Positions 48,466 through 60,350 of a stretch of DNA of 64,000 nt are shown here, in pieces. Source of the stretch: Nectonema munidae (lineage: Eukaryota > Nematomorpha > Nectonematoida > Nectonematidae); the NCBI GenBank assembly GCA_030549495.1, contig JAUIRK010000855.1, positions 1,591,501-1,655,500 of the forward strand, written 5' to 3'. The position numbers were made by a program, and so were the translations under genes. Under the pieces are notes generated by a model. It was given only the letters and a program-made list of their open reading frames with translations, did not search any database and was not told the origin of the DNA. The first letter of the stretch is position 1. Every line of letters starts with the position of its first letter.

Positions 48466-50672
48466 AAGGATATAACTTTTTTTAACTTGAAAACCCTGTA
48501 GTGTTTTCCGATGAATAATTTTGTTAGAAACTTAAAAATGCCAATTTTAGTGTAAAATGTTCAAAAAAACCTGGCGCGCACGGGTAAAAAACTAATTAAA
48601 TAGTAGGGTCACTAACAAATAACTAAAGGTACACAAAAATTCTAATTTATTGATTCAAAACTATATTAAAAACGTATGAAAAGCTAAAAAGCATTACTAG
48701 CTAAAAATTTGGATGTTAGATATTTATCAGAGCGTGAGTTTTTCACTATTTCTTCCATTTTTTTAACCCCACGTTCGGCAAAGATGTTTGTTCTAGGAAT
48801 GTCAATGAATGAATTTTCAGAACTGAAAAATTTCAGGAAAGTGGATATGGCCTTCGTACAATTTTGTTCAACTATAGCTTGTTTTAGTTTACCATAAGTC
48901 GAAACTTTAAATTTTTGGTCAGAAAACCAAAAGTCACACCAAGAAAATGAAATAAAAGAACAAATTTTTTCGAGCTCTTCTCTCTTTTCAGGGAGTAAAA
49001 AATAAGCCATTACGGGATACAAGCCTGGTGAATTCCATCTGGCGTTGTGGAGAGATGGCAGTTTTTTCCAGCTTATTTTGGTCCATTTGCCACTTTCTTT
49101 ATGGAACTTGAATGCCTCTCAGAGTTCGAACAAAAACTTGAAATCATCCCTCCAGCCAGTATTTTTGGAAGTTCCATAATGATGACAATCAGAAATATAA
49201 TTTGATTCCAAGAATTCATAATTTTGAACTATTATATCAACGAAGAAATAATTCAAGTGAGGACTTTTGGTCGAACCGTCAAAGCTTGAATCCATGATAT
49301 GTCTCAAAACCAAGTCCAAAATCCTTTCTCGTTCATCATTCTCTGAAAGCTAACAACAATCCCATTTACACGACCGGTATTCACTCCTGTTGAATCGCAT
49401 ATAATCATTTTAATACTCTGCCAACCGTCAAAATCATCCATAAGTTTCACCAACTCTTTAAAAATAGCTCTAGAAGAACCATTTCTGCAAGTTAGTATTG
49501 CAAAATTGATTCTCCTTTGGCTATTTTGAAGACACACCACTTGATACTCTTTCTTTTTAATACTTTTCCCATCAAAATGTAAACAAAACACTTCCGATTT
49601 CAAAACCTCCATAAGCTTTTCTTTAACACTTTCAGATTCTTTAATAACCTTTTTCCACACCCCAACCTGACTCGGACTTTCAATATCAATTCCATCAAGT
49701 TTCAGAGAACTAAATACAACTGAAGCCTTTCTGGTAGACAAACAATACTGCGTTACAAGCTTAGCTGCGGATTTCATTGAGTTATACTTTTTCTTTGTTT
49801 CATTCTTTTCATCCAGGACAAATTCATCATCATTTTCAATTTCAGTGAGACTAGAACTTTCAGAACCAGAGTTTGATTCTGCTGGAACACACGAAGATGT
49901 CGATTCAGTATAAGACAATCTCGAAACTTTAACGCGCTTCGAAGGATGTATTGATGTGATGCTTACCTCAGATCTTGTTGAATAACCTACTCTACCCGCT
50001 GTTGCAATCTGGGTGTGATAAAGGGCTTTATCCTCTGAACTCAGCCAAAAACCGTCAGCTTTAGTCATATCAAACAAACTTTTCACCTCCTCCTTCAATT
50101 TTTCAGTCTTTCTTTTCCTGTACTTTTCATACAAATCAAAAACTTTTCCAACTTTCAACACCACTTGCTGATTCGAAATTTTTGGAAAGTTCAACTCATT
50201 CCATAGTTGACTTAATTCTTCTGCTAAAATTTTGATCCTTGCTTTCTTACTCTTCTGGCTCTCAAACAAGTTTAAATACCTTCCAATGATTTGTTTATTG
50301 GTTGGCATTTTACAGAAACCAGATAAACATGTAGTTACAAGAGGAATTTCTGGCCTTCTCTTGACACAATTTTTATTACTCATTTAATTGAAATAAATTT
50401 TTTTATTAATCTGAAAAAAAACATTCAAATTTTATGAAAAAGATTAAAAATATGATTATGAAGAGAAAAAAAACATTCGTGAAAGACAAAAACGAAGAAC
50501 CAATATAATTAAATAAGATAAGTAATGAATGAATAGTCAAACAGCGATGCGCGCCACCTTTTTGGCGCCAAAATGATCAAAAATGACATTTTTGTGAACC
50601 AAAAGAAAAGTTTCATCATATGGTGTGACAGGATTTTTGATTTAGAAAAAAAAGTCAAAAAGTTATATCCCT
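48466..50672 (-). mobile_element. TIR DNA transposon, hAT-like by termini
   Basis: A 2207-bp element starting AAGGATATAACTTTTT; the right end, read inward, is AGGGATATAACTTTTT. AGTGTCCATT flanks both sides (48456-48465 and 50673-50682). Two readings fit: an 8-bp duplication GTGTCCAT with termini TA(A/G)GG, as in hAT elements, or a 9-10-bp duplication, as in Mutator-like elements. CCTGGCGCGC at about 48571 and GCGCGCCACC at about 50549 form a second, inner inverted block. The interior holds a decayed transposase-like gene on the minus strand. Confidence 0.85.
48684..50383 (-). pseudogene. Transposase-like gene of an uncharacterised family (hAT-like element)
   Basis: Three consecutive minus-strand pieces make one protein family. 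The 359-codon first piece (49304-50383) has an N-terminal helical region (IIGRYLNLFESQKSKKARIK, KVGKVFDLYEKYRKRK), a Ser/Glu-rich linker (157-195) and a nuclease-like core with CLHFDGKSI (D271) and MIICDSTGVNTGR (D330). A frame change near 49315 leads to MDLVLRHIMD and GWRDDFKFLFEL (49119-49319). After a TGA the same frame resumes with LHNARWNSPGLYPVMAYFLL, FSWCDFWFSDQ and RTNIFAERGVKKMEEI, which carries the candidate catalytic Glu, and ends at 48684. So there is one frameshift and one stop. I recall similar proteins as high-copy uncharacterised arthropod entries. The D-D-E order fits an RNase H-fold transposase. Confidence 0.8.
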
Positions 50673-50898
50673 AGTGTCCATTCGCATAATTACTTTTAAT
50701 TAGCATTAATATTCGATGTCAATGCGCGAGCTAGTTTTACTTTCACCATTTTTTAACATATGAAAGAAATCTTGGTGTTGGGTAGAGAGGTAGAGGAAGA
50801 ACCTTCGTAACAAACAACTAGCTTTTGGCCGGTTAACACGCGATCTTAATCTTCGCCATTCTCATCTCACTCCATTTAACTCATTCTTCTCTCGTTAT

Positions 50899-51096
50899 TC
50901 AGGTTCCCACTGAAGTTTTATCCGTGGACGAGTTTTCTCTTGGGAATGACAACTTTTTGCATACACTCGAGTTTGGATCTTTTGCCGTGAAGACTTGACT
51001 GCCCAATTTCGAATGATGAAGATCTAAAGCCATATCACAAGCGAGAGATTGCGAAGAACGGCTGCTTTTTTGCGACGTTTGCACCGCGCTGCCCAT
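50899..51096 (-). CDS. Possible small coding exon, unrecognised
   Basis: A 65-codon minus-strand frame with balanced codon use and a CpG-containing leader (MGSAVQTSQKSSRSSQSLAC ... LGSQVFTAKDPNSS ... PRENSSTDKTSVGT). The 50750-51400 region is noticeably richer in G+C than its neighbours, as 5' ends of genes often are. No domain, clear splice donor or continuation was found. It may be a first exon, a short non-conserved protein or chance. Confidence 0.22.
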   Translation of the reverse strand: MGSAVQTSQKSSRSSQSLACDMALDLHHSKLGSQVFTAKDPNSSVCKKLSFPRENSSTDKTSVGT

Positions 51097-51476
51097 ATGT
51101 CGTCACGAGCACACAACCGTATCTACGCTTCCTTCATTCAAATGATTGCCATGGACACCTTCTTTTTGCATAATAATGCACACATACAAATGCTACGTAT
51201 AGTGTCATTCGATGTTATTGTGCTTGACTGACTACTTGTCTTGTTGCTTGTGATTGGTTTTTATCATGATTTTAATAATGCGAGTTTTGTTGTCGTAGTC
51301 GTGGCGTTGATTTACGATTCAATAAAGATACCTCAGTTATGTTTTCTATTCTACGCGGTTGGAACTTACTTTTCACATTTTTCCCATCTCCCATTTTTTA
51401 ACGGGAATACGGTCCAGCTAAAATGAAAGTTAGTCTCTCAATTTTTTGTTAAAATTATTGAACTAAGTTAATAGTA

Positions 51477-51897
51477 CAGGGGCGGATCTAGAAATTGGCA
51501 TTAGGGGGGGGGGAGGGATTTTACTAAACTAGAACTCAAATTTCAAGCATATAAATTTAAGCTTCATCAAAATTTTTAAAACAAAAAGAAGAATGAGAGC
51601 ATTAAAACGATCCTCATTCATTGAACTGCGAAGTGAATTGATGTGGTAAAACTTGATGTGTTTAAATAATAAAAAACAAAAAAATAGGATAATATAAAAT
51701 TATTGAAACATAAAAAACTTTTTAGAGCTTCTCACTTTAGAGAAAGATTGAATCTAAAAAAGGAGTTGCAGATATCATCATAATATTTGAGTTCTACGAA
51801 AAGAATTAGATCAAAAAAAAATTTTCAAGCAATTGGCAATGCAATTTTAGGGGGGGGGGGGGTTCGGCTGTCCTGCCATCCTTTAAATCCGCCGGTG
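51477..51897. mobile_element. hAT-like MITE with internal poly-G runs
   Basis: The left end CAGGGGCGGATCTAG is mirrored by CTTTAAATCCGCCGGTG at the right. TAGTA abuts both ends, shorter than the 8 bp expected for hAT. G runs of 9 and 13 lie near the two termini. Non-coding. Confidence 0.65.
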
Positions 51898-51899
51898 TA

Positions 51900-52680
51900 G
51901 TATATAGGAGTAAGTTGATACATTAGAAAAAGCTATGTCATCGCATCGAACCCCTAACTTTTTTTAGTTAGAAAGAAATATTTTCAGACATTAAATATTT
52001 TTGAGCATTTAAGTTAAATTTGATAAAGTTAAATTTTTAACCGTAATAATGCTTATTTAATCCAAGACTTTTTTTCAAAACGCAGGAATAAACTCTGAAA
52101 AACAAATGGCTTTACAATTCGGTTACTTGTAAGATGCATACAATATTTAATGTTTATTCTTTTTAAGGGAAAATGAAGTTTTCATCTGTTTCATAGGAAT
52201 CTTTTAAAGCTTTTTTTTATCTTTGTAAACTTTCATGTCGAAGTTGTATAAAGTATACGAATCAATGGCTTCTTTTGGTACAAATAAAATGCCACTATCC
52301 TTGTTTCAAAAAATAAGTACTGCGATATATTCAGAATACGAACGTGTTGACGCCTTTTTGGCGCCTTCGCGCGACTTTTTTTTGCCCAGCCTTCTGGAAA
52401 TTCTCGATTCAACCCCCTCAAACGCACCAACGCCACCAACAAAGCAAGGCCACTATTAATATGAGAGTTTAGCAAGAGAGAGATTCACATAATATGTCAT
52501 ATTCTTACAGGAAGTCAAACACACATTCGAATGCAATTTTGCCTCACTAAAGAAATTACCACTTTCTCTTGCATCTAAAAAAACAAATGATAACTTACTC
52601 ATACTTTGAAGGGTTATCAATAAAGGCGACAAGAAAACTTGGAAGGATTACCTACTTGATCAAAAATTCTTTCTTTTCTT
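51900..52680. other. Stretch without a supported gene
   Basis: Overlapping chance frames of 74-80 codons on both strands at 52233-52475; nothing recognisable. Confidence 0.45.
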
Positions 52681-53159
52681 TTTAGTACTTCTGTTATTTT
52701 TGGTAAGGAAATAAAGCTCAAATATTTCTATTTTATATTCACTTTTTGTAAAATTTCTCAGTTTTACAAAAAATATTTTTATTTTTATTCTATTATCCAT
52801 TTATAGTCTTATTATAAATTATATCTATATTTTTATTTTTCTTTGTGATTGTTTATTTGGTAAAAAGTTTTTTTAGTTGAAGTTTTATGGTTAAAGGATA
52901 GTAGGGTTTTTTTATTTTAAAATTTTCTTTATTTTTTTAAATTATATAATTTTTATATATTGAATATTTTTTTCATTTTTAAAATATGTCTCTTTAGTAT
53001 TAAGGTTTAGAATATACTTAAGTATTAAAGTTTTTTAGTTAGGTAATTATAATTTTTAATAGTATATAGGTGTGTTTTTTTATTAGTTATAAAAATTTTA
53101 TATTACTAATTTGTTATTTTGTAAGTTATTTCTAATTTTTGTATTAAAAAAAAATTTTA

Positions 53160-54130
53160 TCCTTGAAGAAGGTTAAAGTTTTGAAAAGAGGGAGTCTTGT
53201 TTGAATTTGAGTTGGTAAAAAAATTCATAAAGTAAATTAAAATTTGGAAATGGGAATATGTTCTAAATTTTTCAAAGTAAAATTATATGAAGAAGTTGTA
53301 AAAAAGTATGGGAGTGGTTTTGTTAGAAGAAGTAAATATTCCTGTTACTGGTTTATAAGATAAAGATTTGTATAGCTTACAAATCAATAACTATTTGGCT
53401 TCTAATAGGTTAAAATTTTTTATTGGTCTATTAAAAGTTATACTTTCTGGGAAGTCTGTGAGTTAAATGTTTGGGTAAGATTCTCTCATCTTTAGTTTGA
53501 AAAATATTTCTGATGGAAGTCCCTTTTTCAATCTTCAAAGAAGTTATAAGGTGAAGTGTATTTGGGAAGTGTGGATTGAATTGTGTAGGTGTTCTGAGAA
53601 GGGAAAAGTTAAAATTATATTGGTATAAAATCCTCGATGTTTTCGTGTTTTAGATTAGAATTGTTATTAGAAAAAATTGTAGAGTGTTTTTAAAGAATGT
53701 TTATTGAAATGAAAGTAGAAAAAAAAGCACTCTTAGTTGATAATTGTGCTCATCCTCCATAGATCTCAAATGTTCAATTAATTTACTTAGAAAATTAAAC
53801 TTAAATTATGAGATTATTAAAAATTTTAAATCATCTAAAAAAATGCTACTTAATCACTTTCTTTTGAATATGAAAATGTAGAGAAATTTAGATTTAGAAA
53901 AAATTAGTGTTTTGATAGTATTCAATGGGTAATATCTTCGTGGAAATCGGTGTCACCTGAAAAATAAAAAAGTGCTTCAGCAAATGTGGATTTTTGCAGA
54001 ATACCTAGAAGATCTAAAAAAAGAAAGGAAGTTTCTCAACTTTTTGATGAAAACTTTTGAAGTTTTGTTTGAAGAAATAATGGGAGAATATATAAATGTG
54101 AGAGAAGTTGAAATTTGAAGTTTTTTTTGT
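53160..54130 (+). pseudogene. Second pogo/Tigger (jerky-like) transposase fossil in C-depleted DNA
   Basis: The plus strand keeps, across several frames, the order expected of a CENP-B/pogo-type transposase: LYSLQINNYLASN, NPRCFRVL (about 53630), VFKECLLKMKVE-like, then the core ALLVDNCAHP with a catalytic Asp and ISNVQLIYL (about 53730-53790), FKSSKKMLLNHFLL (about 53830), and a C-terminal WKSVSPEK then FCRIPRRSKKRKE (about 53940-54020). Stops and frame changes are numerous. It is much more decayed than, and different from, the copy at 25.4-26.2 kb. The surrounding sequence is C-poor on this strand (the 60 bases at 53281 contain 15 G and no C). No terminal repeats were found. Confidence 0.6.
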
Positions 54131-54707
54131 TGTAAAAACTCTCCAAAAATCTTGGAGCAAAATGAGAGAAGGAGATAGTGAAGAGGAAAGAATGCCTTAG
54201 TTACTTCTGAAGATGATTGAAATCTCTTGAAATTCTACGAATTTTCGCCCTTCAGTCTAATTCTAAGAATTCTTGAAGTTGAAATAAAGGAAAGAGATTG
54301 TGGAAAGAAAAAATTGTTTTGTTTAAAATAAAGAATAGAGTTTTATTAATAAATAAACTTCTGTGTTTTATTATTTTTTTTGTTTGTTACTTACGGCCAT
54401 TTGAGACTTACGGCCAAAAAAATTTGGCTCTAGCCGTGGTCGTAAGTTTCAAGTTCTATGTATATTATTTATATAGAATTTCATCTTCAAAATTCTGATT
54501 CCTACCTCTCCCCACACAACACCCTAAAAAGAACTTGTTTGAAACACGATATATTTCTATTTTTCCTATCCCTTTAAAATATGCCCTGCTTTTTTAATAT
54601 TTCTCTTAGAGTGCAGCCTCAGACTGCGAACTTTTTCATAATACAACTTCTCAAAATAGAACGTGTTTTTCACACGAATCCTATACGATTTTGAACGATT
54701 CTTTTAA

Positions 54708-54816
54708 CCCGTTAACGACCAGAATAATCAGACGATATCTAATGTAAAGCAGAAGATTTGTATTAAAGAGCATTGATAAACGCAGACTATTTTATCTTTG
54801 TAGAGTCGATAACCGC
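54708..54816 (+). mobile_element. TTAA-flanked MITE, family 2
   Basis: 109 bp between TTAA (54704-54707) and TTAA (54817-54820). Starts CCCGTTAACGACCAGAATAA, contains CAGACGATATC and GCAGAAGATTTG, and ends GAGTCGATAACCGC. Confidence 0.85.
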
Positions 54817-54820
54817 TTAA

Positions 54821-57800
54821 GTTAATCTCTGTAAAAATGGGGAACGATGCTAGAAACTGGTCGATAGAGGACTGTTATAAAAATTGCGAGAAAATTTTAA
54901 AACTGCTTGAGATTTTCTAATCGTGTACTAGAGAACTGTCACTTCCTGTTAATTTTTGATAAAAACAAAACATACTTGAAACACTTATCATACTTAATCG
55001 TGTGAAACATTCACAATTTCGAAGGGTTGAATTGAGAAGTGACAACATTTTATAAAAAAAAATAACATTTATAAGAGCTTGTGCTGTATTGAAAAAGCTT
55101 GTACAATGATAAACCCAAATGAACTAACTCAGATGCGAGGAACCATTTTCTGTTTAAAGGCCGTTTACAATACGTTGTTCTGTGTATAAAGACCGTGCTA
55201 AAGAAAAAGTCTTTTGTTTTAACTAAATTTCATATAGAAAAAATTATTAGGACATTTTGATTTCAAGCTTTTTCATAGTGGTTTGGCATCAATTGATCTT
55301 TCAAATGCTGATCTGATAATGAATTTGGTGAGACTTTTATTTTGTGTGAAGTAAGACAATGTTATTGATATTGAATGAGATTATATCAAACCTTTCATAA
55401 AAGTTTTAATTGCATAAGTATGTTTTCGGTTAAGTCAATTATACCTCAGCTATTCTTAGTATTAAGTTGCAATGCCAATCAAGCAAGTTCAATCCTGAAA
55501 GAGAAGTCAAATCCAGACCACAATATGGACAAAAGGTAATAACTTTAAAAATTCACTTACAAAGCACCTTTTTTCAATAAATGGAAGATGAATTGTGATC
55601 TTGTTATGGTAGTTTTCTAACTTAGTTAGGGGAACTTAGTTTTCTGCATCCTATCCTGACAGTGATCAAAAAAAAAATTCGCCTTTTTAGTTACATGAGC
55701 TGAAATTGTGAATGTGAAAATAGAGTAATTTTCACTTAATTCAAAAATAAACTAACTTCAGTAGTTAAAAAGACAGAATTTTTTAAAATTTACATTTTTA
55801 TTCCTGTTTTTAATCTTAGAATGGACCAAAATCATTTTATCATCGTCGGCCATCGTTTAGAAACTTTTTAAACGAAAAAAAACAACTTGAATGCCTTCTC
55901 ATAGTGGCAGAATTTCCAAGCTAAACTTCAACAGTTTTGATAACTTTTCTTCATTACTTTGCTAATTCTAATGACAGATGATTTTTTTCTTCATTTTAAT
56001 ATGCTTAAAGTTTTTTACAGAGTATGCCGTCAACAATAGCTCATAAAATGAGAGAGTTGTTTTATTATGATGTATTTATAACATATGTGTGGCAGAGCTT
56101 CGCATTCTTCATTTTAATCACCATTTTCTATCTTGGGCATTTTATCGTGATACGGTATATCTCGTTTTTTAAATGTTTGTTAAAAAACTGTAAAGTTTGT
56201 TTTTCTTGTTAGCTAAATCCACTTGGAGCAAGTCCTTATAAGTATATATTTGAATATTTTAGGATTCACTTGTAAAATACTACTATGACATTTCATACTT
56301 CAAAAAAGAAGATCGTTTACCGTGATAATTTCTACATTTGAAATTTACTGTAAAAATAATAATTGATTTACCGAAAAAAACAAAATGAAAATGGTAAAAT
56401 TTGTGAGTTACCACATGGGTCGCGTAGTCACTGAGGAAAAATAATAAGTTCAACTTTCGACTGTAAATACTTAATAAATTCAGTGACCATAATCTTATAT
56501 CCTTACAAAAATGTAACTATTTTTTTCTTTATTTAAAACACTTTGAAAAAAAAGATTTTTCAATAATTAAGAAAATTCGCTTCCGTTTTAATCTCCGATT
56601 CCAGAAAACCGTGTGTGGCTAGGACACAGATGAAAAAAAATATATGAAACTATTTTTTCCCAGTTTAATACAATTTTTCTAAAAAATAGTTATTTATTTT
56701 TAAAATTAAAAAAATCTTTTTTTAAATTTCAAGATTCAAAATTACAATCGGAAAGCCAGAGGGTCACTTAACCGTATCACTACAAGTTAAAGTCAAATGT
56801 TTTGAAGTTTTAAGAGTATTTTATCTTTAGATTCGACTTTAAAATTTTTTAAGATCGGTAATAAATATTTTTTCCAAAAATTGATTTTTAGTTTGCATTT
56901 TTTAATTTTTTTAGAACTCTAAAAATTTGTAAAAGATGTGTAATTCAATAGATATCTTCTCTCAGCAAAAAATCAAATATTTTCAAATTCAATAAAAAAA
57001 TTAGTTTTCAAATCGAACCTAAAAATAAAACTACTTAAAACTTTAAAAAATTTCACTTGAACTTGAAAACATTTCACTTGAATTTTAAAACATTTTTACT
57101 TGAACTTGTAATGCTATATATAAGATTTCTGGAAAATAATTGAATAAATAACCAAAATTAAAAAAAAAACATTTAAAAAATTCCAATTTTCTTCATTCCA
57201 TTTTAATTAATAAATAGATATGGAACACTGTAAGTTATTTTTCATGAAATTATTTATTTTTAGAAAAAAGAATTATAAATTGTCACACCAAAAAAAAAAA
57301 AATTAACAACAGATGTAAAAACAGAATGTTCAAAATCAAATCATTGTAAATGATACACAAAAAAAAATTATTAAAATATATGAATTAATATAGGCGTATT
57401 AACGCCACAAAAATTTCTTCATTATAATTTAAACTATCAGTGAAATCATCATCAATTATTATTTTTTAATATCTCGTTAAAAAACGAAATTCTATCCTGA
57501 TAAAGTTTTTTAAAAATACTAAATAATTTTATTTACAATATTTCCCTAATTTTGATATATTATACTAACTATATATAAATGATAAATCAATCTTCAAATA
57601 CTTTCACATTTTAATCATTTTAATAGTTAAAACTAAAGTTCTCGATATTTTTCGTCAAAGTGGGTTTTTAAAAAAATCTTATGTACCCGGGATAGAATTT
57701 TATTTTTTTCAATTCTAGTAAAAACCTTTCATGAAGCTTTGAATGAAAGTAGATTTGCCCGTCAAAATTTTTTTTTGAATAAAATTGACTATTCAAATTA

Positions 57801-59095
57801 ACGCTGCAAAAATCTTCGATCTGATTGGATAAGATTGAAACTTTTTCGACCAATCACATATATTATATATTTAAATTTTATTCATCGTAGAATTGTGAGA
57901 GGTGCAAGCACTTATATTCATTTCACTAAACACTCAATCCACTTTATCTATATAGGTCTTTCATTCCATCTGCAATTCCTTATCTTCCTCTCTCGAATCC
58001 TAAAACAATTTAGTTTTCTCTTCTTTGAAGGAGAGAACCGAAATGATATGACTCAAAAGTGAAAATTAGCTATTTTGTTCACAACATCACTTTCAATTGG
58101 TCAAAAATTACCTTTTGCACTTTCAAGAGAACGCGTGAAATTTTCATATATTCTGGTAGGCAAAGTCGGAAATCAAGCACACTTGATGATGATGATCTTG
58201 ATTTCTTTAGCGTCATTCTTTAAAAGTGAGAATTATATAGTGCGCGCAAAAGATTACATGATGTCGCATAGTGTGTCACAGAGCATTTAAACCATTTCAC
58301 ACTTGTGATGATACTTATCATTTGTGACTCTCATTAGCATAAATTTGCATATTTTTCACGAACTTCCACACTGAAATGGCCTCATCAACAATTGCAAACA
58401 CTTTTTTTCTTTTCCACTTCTTGCACCTACGATCAACCTTTCACACAACCTCCTCTCCATTTCCTTAGAAAAGAGTATCCCTCCTGGAAATGACCCAATT
58501 CATAAAGTACCATCGAAAATCTTGGGTATGTTTTTTTTGACAAAATTTAATTTTTCTCTCTTCAAATTAACCAATTTAATTTTTTTTGTTCTTTTTGATG
58601 ATTCTGGCATACAAAGAAAGTTTTGGTCATGAATTAAAATATCATTTTAGAAACAGGTAATAAAATCGGCTAGTACATGCCAATGATCCCTTAGCGACTC
58701 CCATCCTTCCTTCTATGTGCAAATCCCACGAATACAACTATTTGATTGATTAACTAAATAAATTAATCAAGAAACTACTAGCCTTATCATTAACTCGACA
58801 TTGATTTAGTTTCCAAATATATGAAAGAGTTTTTTAAAAAAAAAATATGAAAAATATTAGAGAAATGTTTAATCTAAAAATGTTATAATAAATTGTGATT
58901 ATTATAAAAGTTTATAAAAAAAAAGTTAAAGACTTTAGGTAATTTTCTGCTATCTCACCCGACTCTAAAAAAATTTTTTTAGTGAATGTCATTTACTTTT
59001 TACTGCTTCATCTACATTTCTCTGTTCGAAAAACATAGAATGATAAGAGAAAATTGTAATATTACTTATCTAATGAGGAGCCCAATAGCAACTGA
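54821..59095. other. Long AT-rich stretch without a supported gene
   Basis: Only short frames without recognisable domains. It could contain the missing 5' exon(s) of the glutamate transporter, but I could not identify any. Confidence 0.45.
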
Positions 59096-59099
59096 TGTG

Positions 59100-59745
59100 T
59101 CTGAAAGGATTTAAACCTTTAACTTTGATTTCCTCACACCACATGAACTCACACATATACGAATCTAGTATAGACTTCTATATGAGTGCCGTTCTGTTTT
59201 TTATTTTTTTCTTTGGCACTTCTCCACATTCGTTCAATATTTTAGATGTGAGCCCTACTATAGAAGGATCCACAAAGTTTTTTGAATGATTAACAACTAA
59301 ATGATGTTAAATCATTGGTGGAAAACATATTTCTGCATCCACCCCAGTCATCCCTTATTATTGTAGTTCCAGGCCGTATGCCATTCTTTATTATTGGATA
59401 AAGTGGTGTTGCTTTCCTGTCTGAGACAATAAAAATAATTTTTTTTGTCTCTCCGCAGATTCCCCCAAACACCCATTGTTGGGGAAGTATACGTCCAACA
59501 TGATTTTTTCTTTTCGTGAACAAAGTTTCCCCTATTTCTACAGTCATGTTGTGTCCTCCAATCACTCTAGGATTAGCTAGAAGTTGTTGGGCACATATTT
59601 CTCTCAAATAGTTCTTCCAATCAACTACTGATTCGTGCTTCATTTCTAATTCACGTTCACAAAATTTTATACTGACATGCTGTGTGCCCAACAGTATATA
59701 AAGAATGCTGCTTTCCGAAAGGATAAACGAGAATTTTCGAAACAA
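59100..59745 (-). pseudogene. Merlin-type (IS1595/IS1016-like) transposase pseudogene
   Basis: The first 151 codons (59290-59745, minus) show the ISXO2-like fold: VDWKNYLREICAQQLL, NPRVIGGHNMTVEIGETLFT, KRKNHVGRILPQQWVFGGIC, TTIIRDDWGGC. The remainder lies in other frames: NHSKNFVDPS (about 59260-59290), then NIERMWRSAKEKNKKQNGTH with the catalytic Glu (about 59160-59220). The family's VEIDE motif reads VEIGE here, so the first catalytic Asp is replaced by Gly; the second Asp (RDDW) and the Glu are present. At least two frame changes separate the pieces. The copy is therefore dead on both counts. No TIR pair was identified. Family assignment is from remembered motifs. Confidence 0.8.
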
Positions 59746-59795
59746 TCATTATTTGTTCTTGCTTCTCTTTCTTCTCTACATGAACGAAAAATTTA

Positions 59796-59808
59796 TTTAG
59801 TGGGGGGG
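59796..59808 (+). repeat. Poly-G run
   Basis: About 13 consecutive G, followed by AGGGG. Confidence 0.85.
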
Positions 59809-60160
59809 GGGGGGAGGGGTGAGATAAAAGAAAAGTACCAAGAATTAAATTAAAAATTTTGAACTCAAGAAATGCTGATTAGGTTGTAAGTTTGGAAAAT
59901 CCGCTATCCCGCATCCTCCAAGTCCCAAAGACGCCAGATTAGTGTTGTTTAGCCTGTAACTAACTATACTAGATAACTTTATAAATTCACTTATAATGTA
60001 AAGATATACACAAACCATCATATAGAATATTAATATAGTGCATTGAATCTTGTTTTACGCTAAGAGATTTCATTGGATCTCTGTTAATTTACGACTCTAC
60101 ACTTTTGGCCTTTAAATTTTACTTATGCGAATAGATATATCATTATCACAATTCTTTCAG

Positions 60161-60350
60161 ATGGACAAAAAGATCATCTTACTCATTTTGACGTTTCTTG
60201 GTGCTGTGTTAGGTTTCGTAGCTGGCTTCTTCTTGAACAAGCACAATCTCTCGGAAGAAATCATCTATTTCATCCGCTTTCCCGGAATTTTGTTCATGCA
60301 ACTACTCCGCTTGTCCATTCTCCCTCTGATATCTTCAAGCATAATAACAG
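60161..60350 (+). CDS. Glutamate transporter (SLC1/EAAT family), exon with TM1-TM2
   Basis: Encodes MDKKIILLILTFLGAVLGFV (TM1), a short loop, then IIYFIRFPGILFMQLLRLSI and LPLISSSIITG (TM2), matching the start of excitatory amino-acid transporters (FPGELLMRML..LVLPLI.SSL.TG). A polypyrimidine acceptor (ATTCTTTCAG) ends at 60160 and a donor (ACAG/GTGTGG) follows 60350. The exon is 190 nt and leaves phase 1, which matches the next exon exactly. The ATG is the first codon after the acceptor. Most EAATs have a cytosolic tail of some 30-50 residues before TM1, so either an upstream exon exists or translation starts here with almost no tail. The protein is a plasma-membrane Na+-coupled glutamate/aspartate carrier; the transport-core residues lie outside the window. 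Confidence 0.88.
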
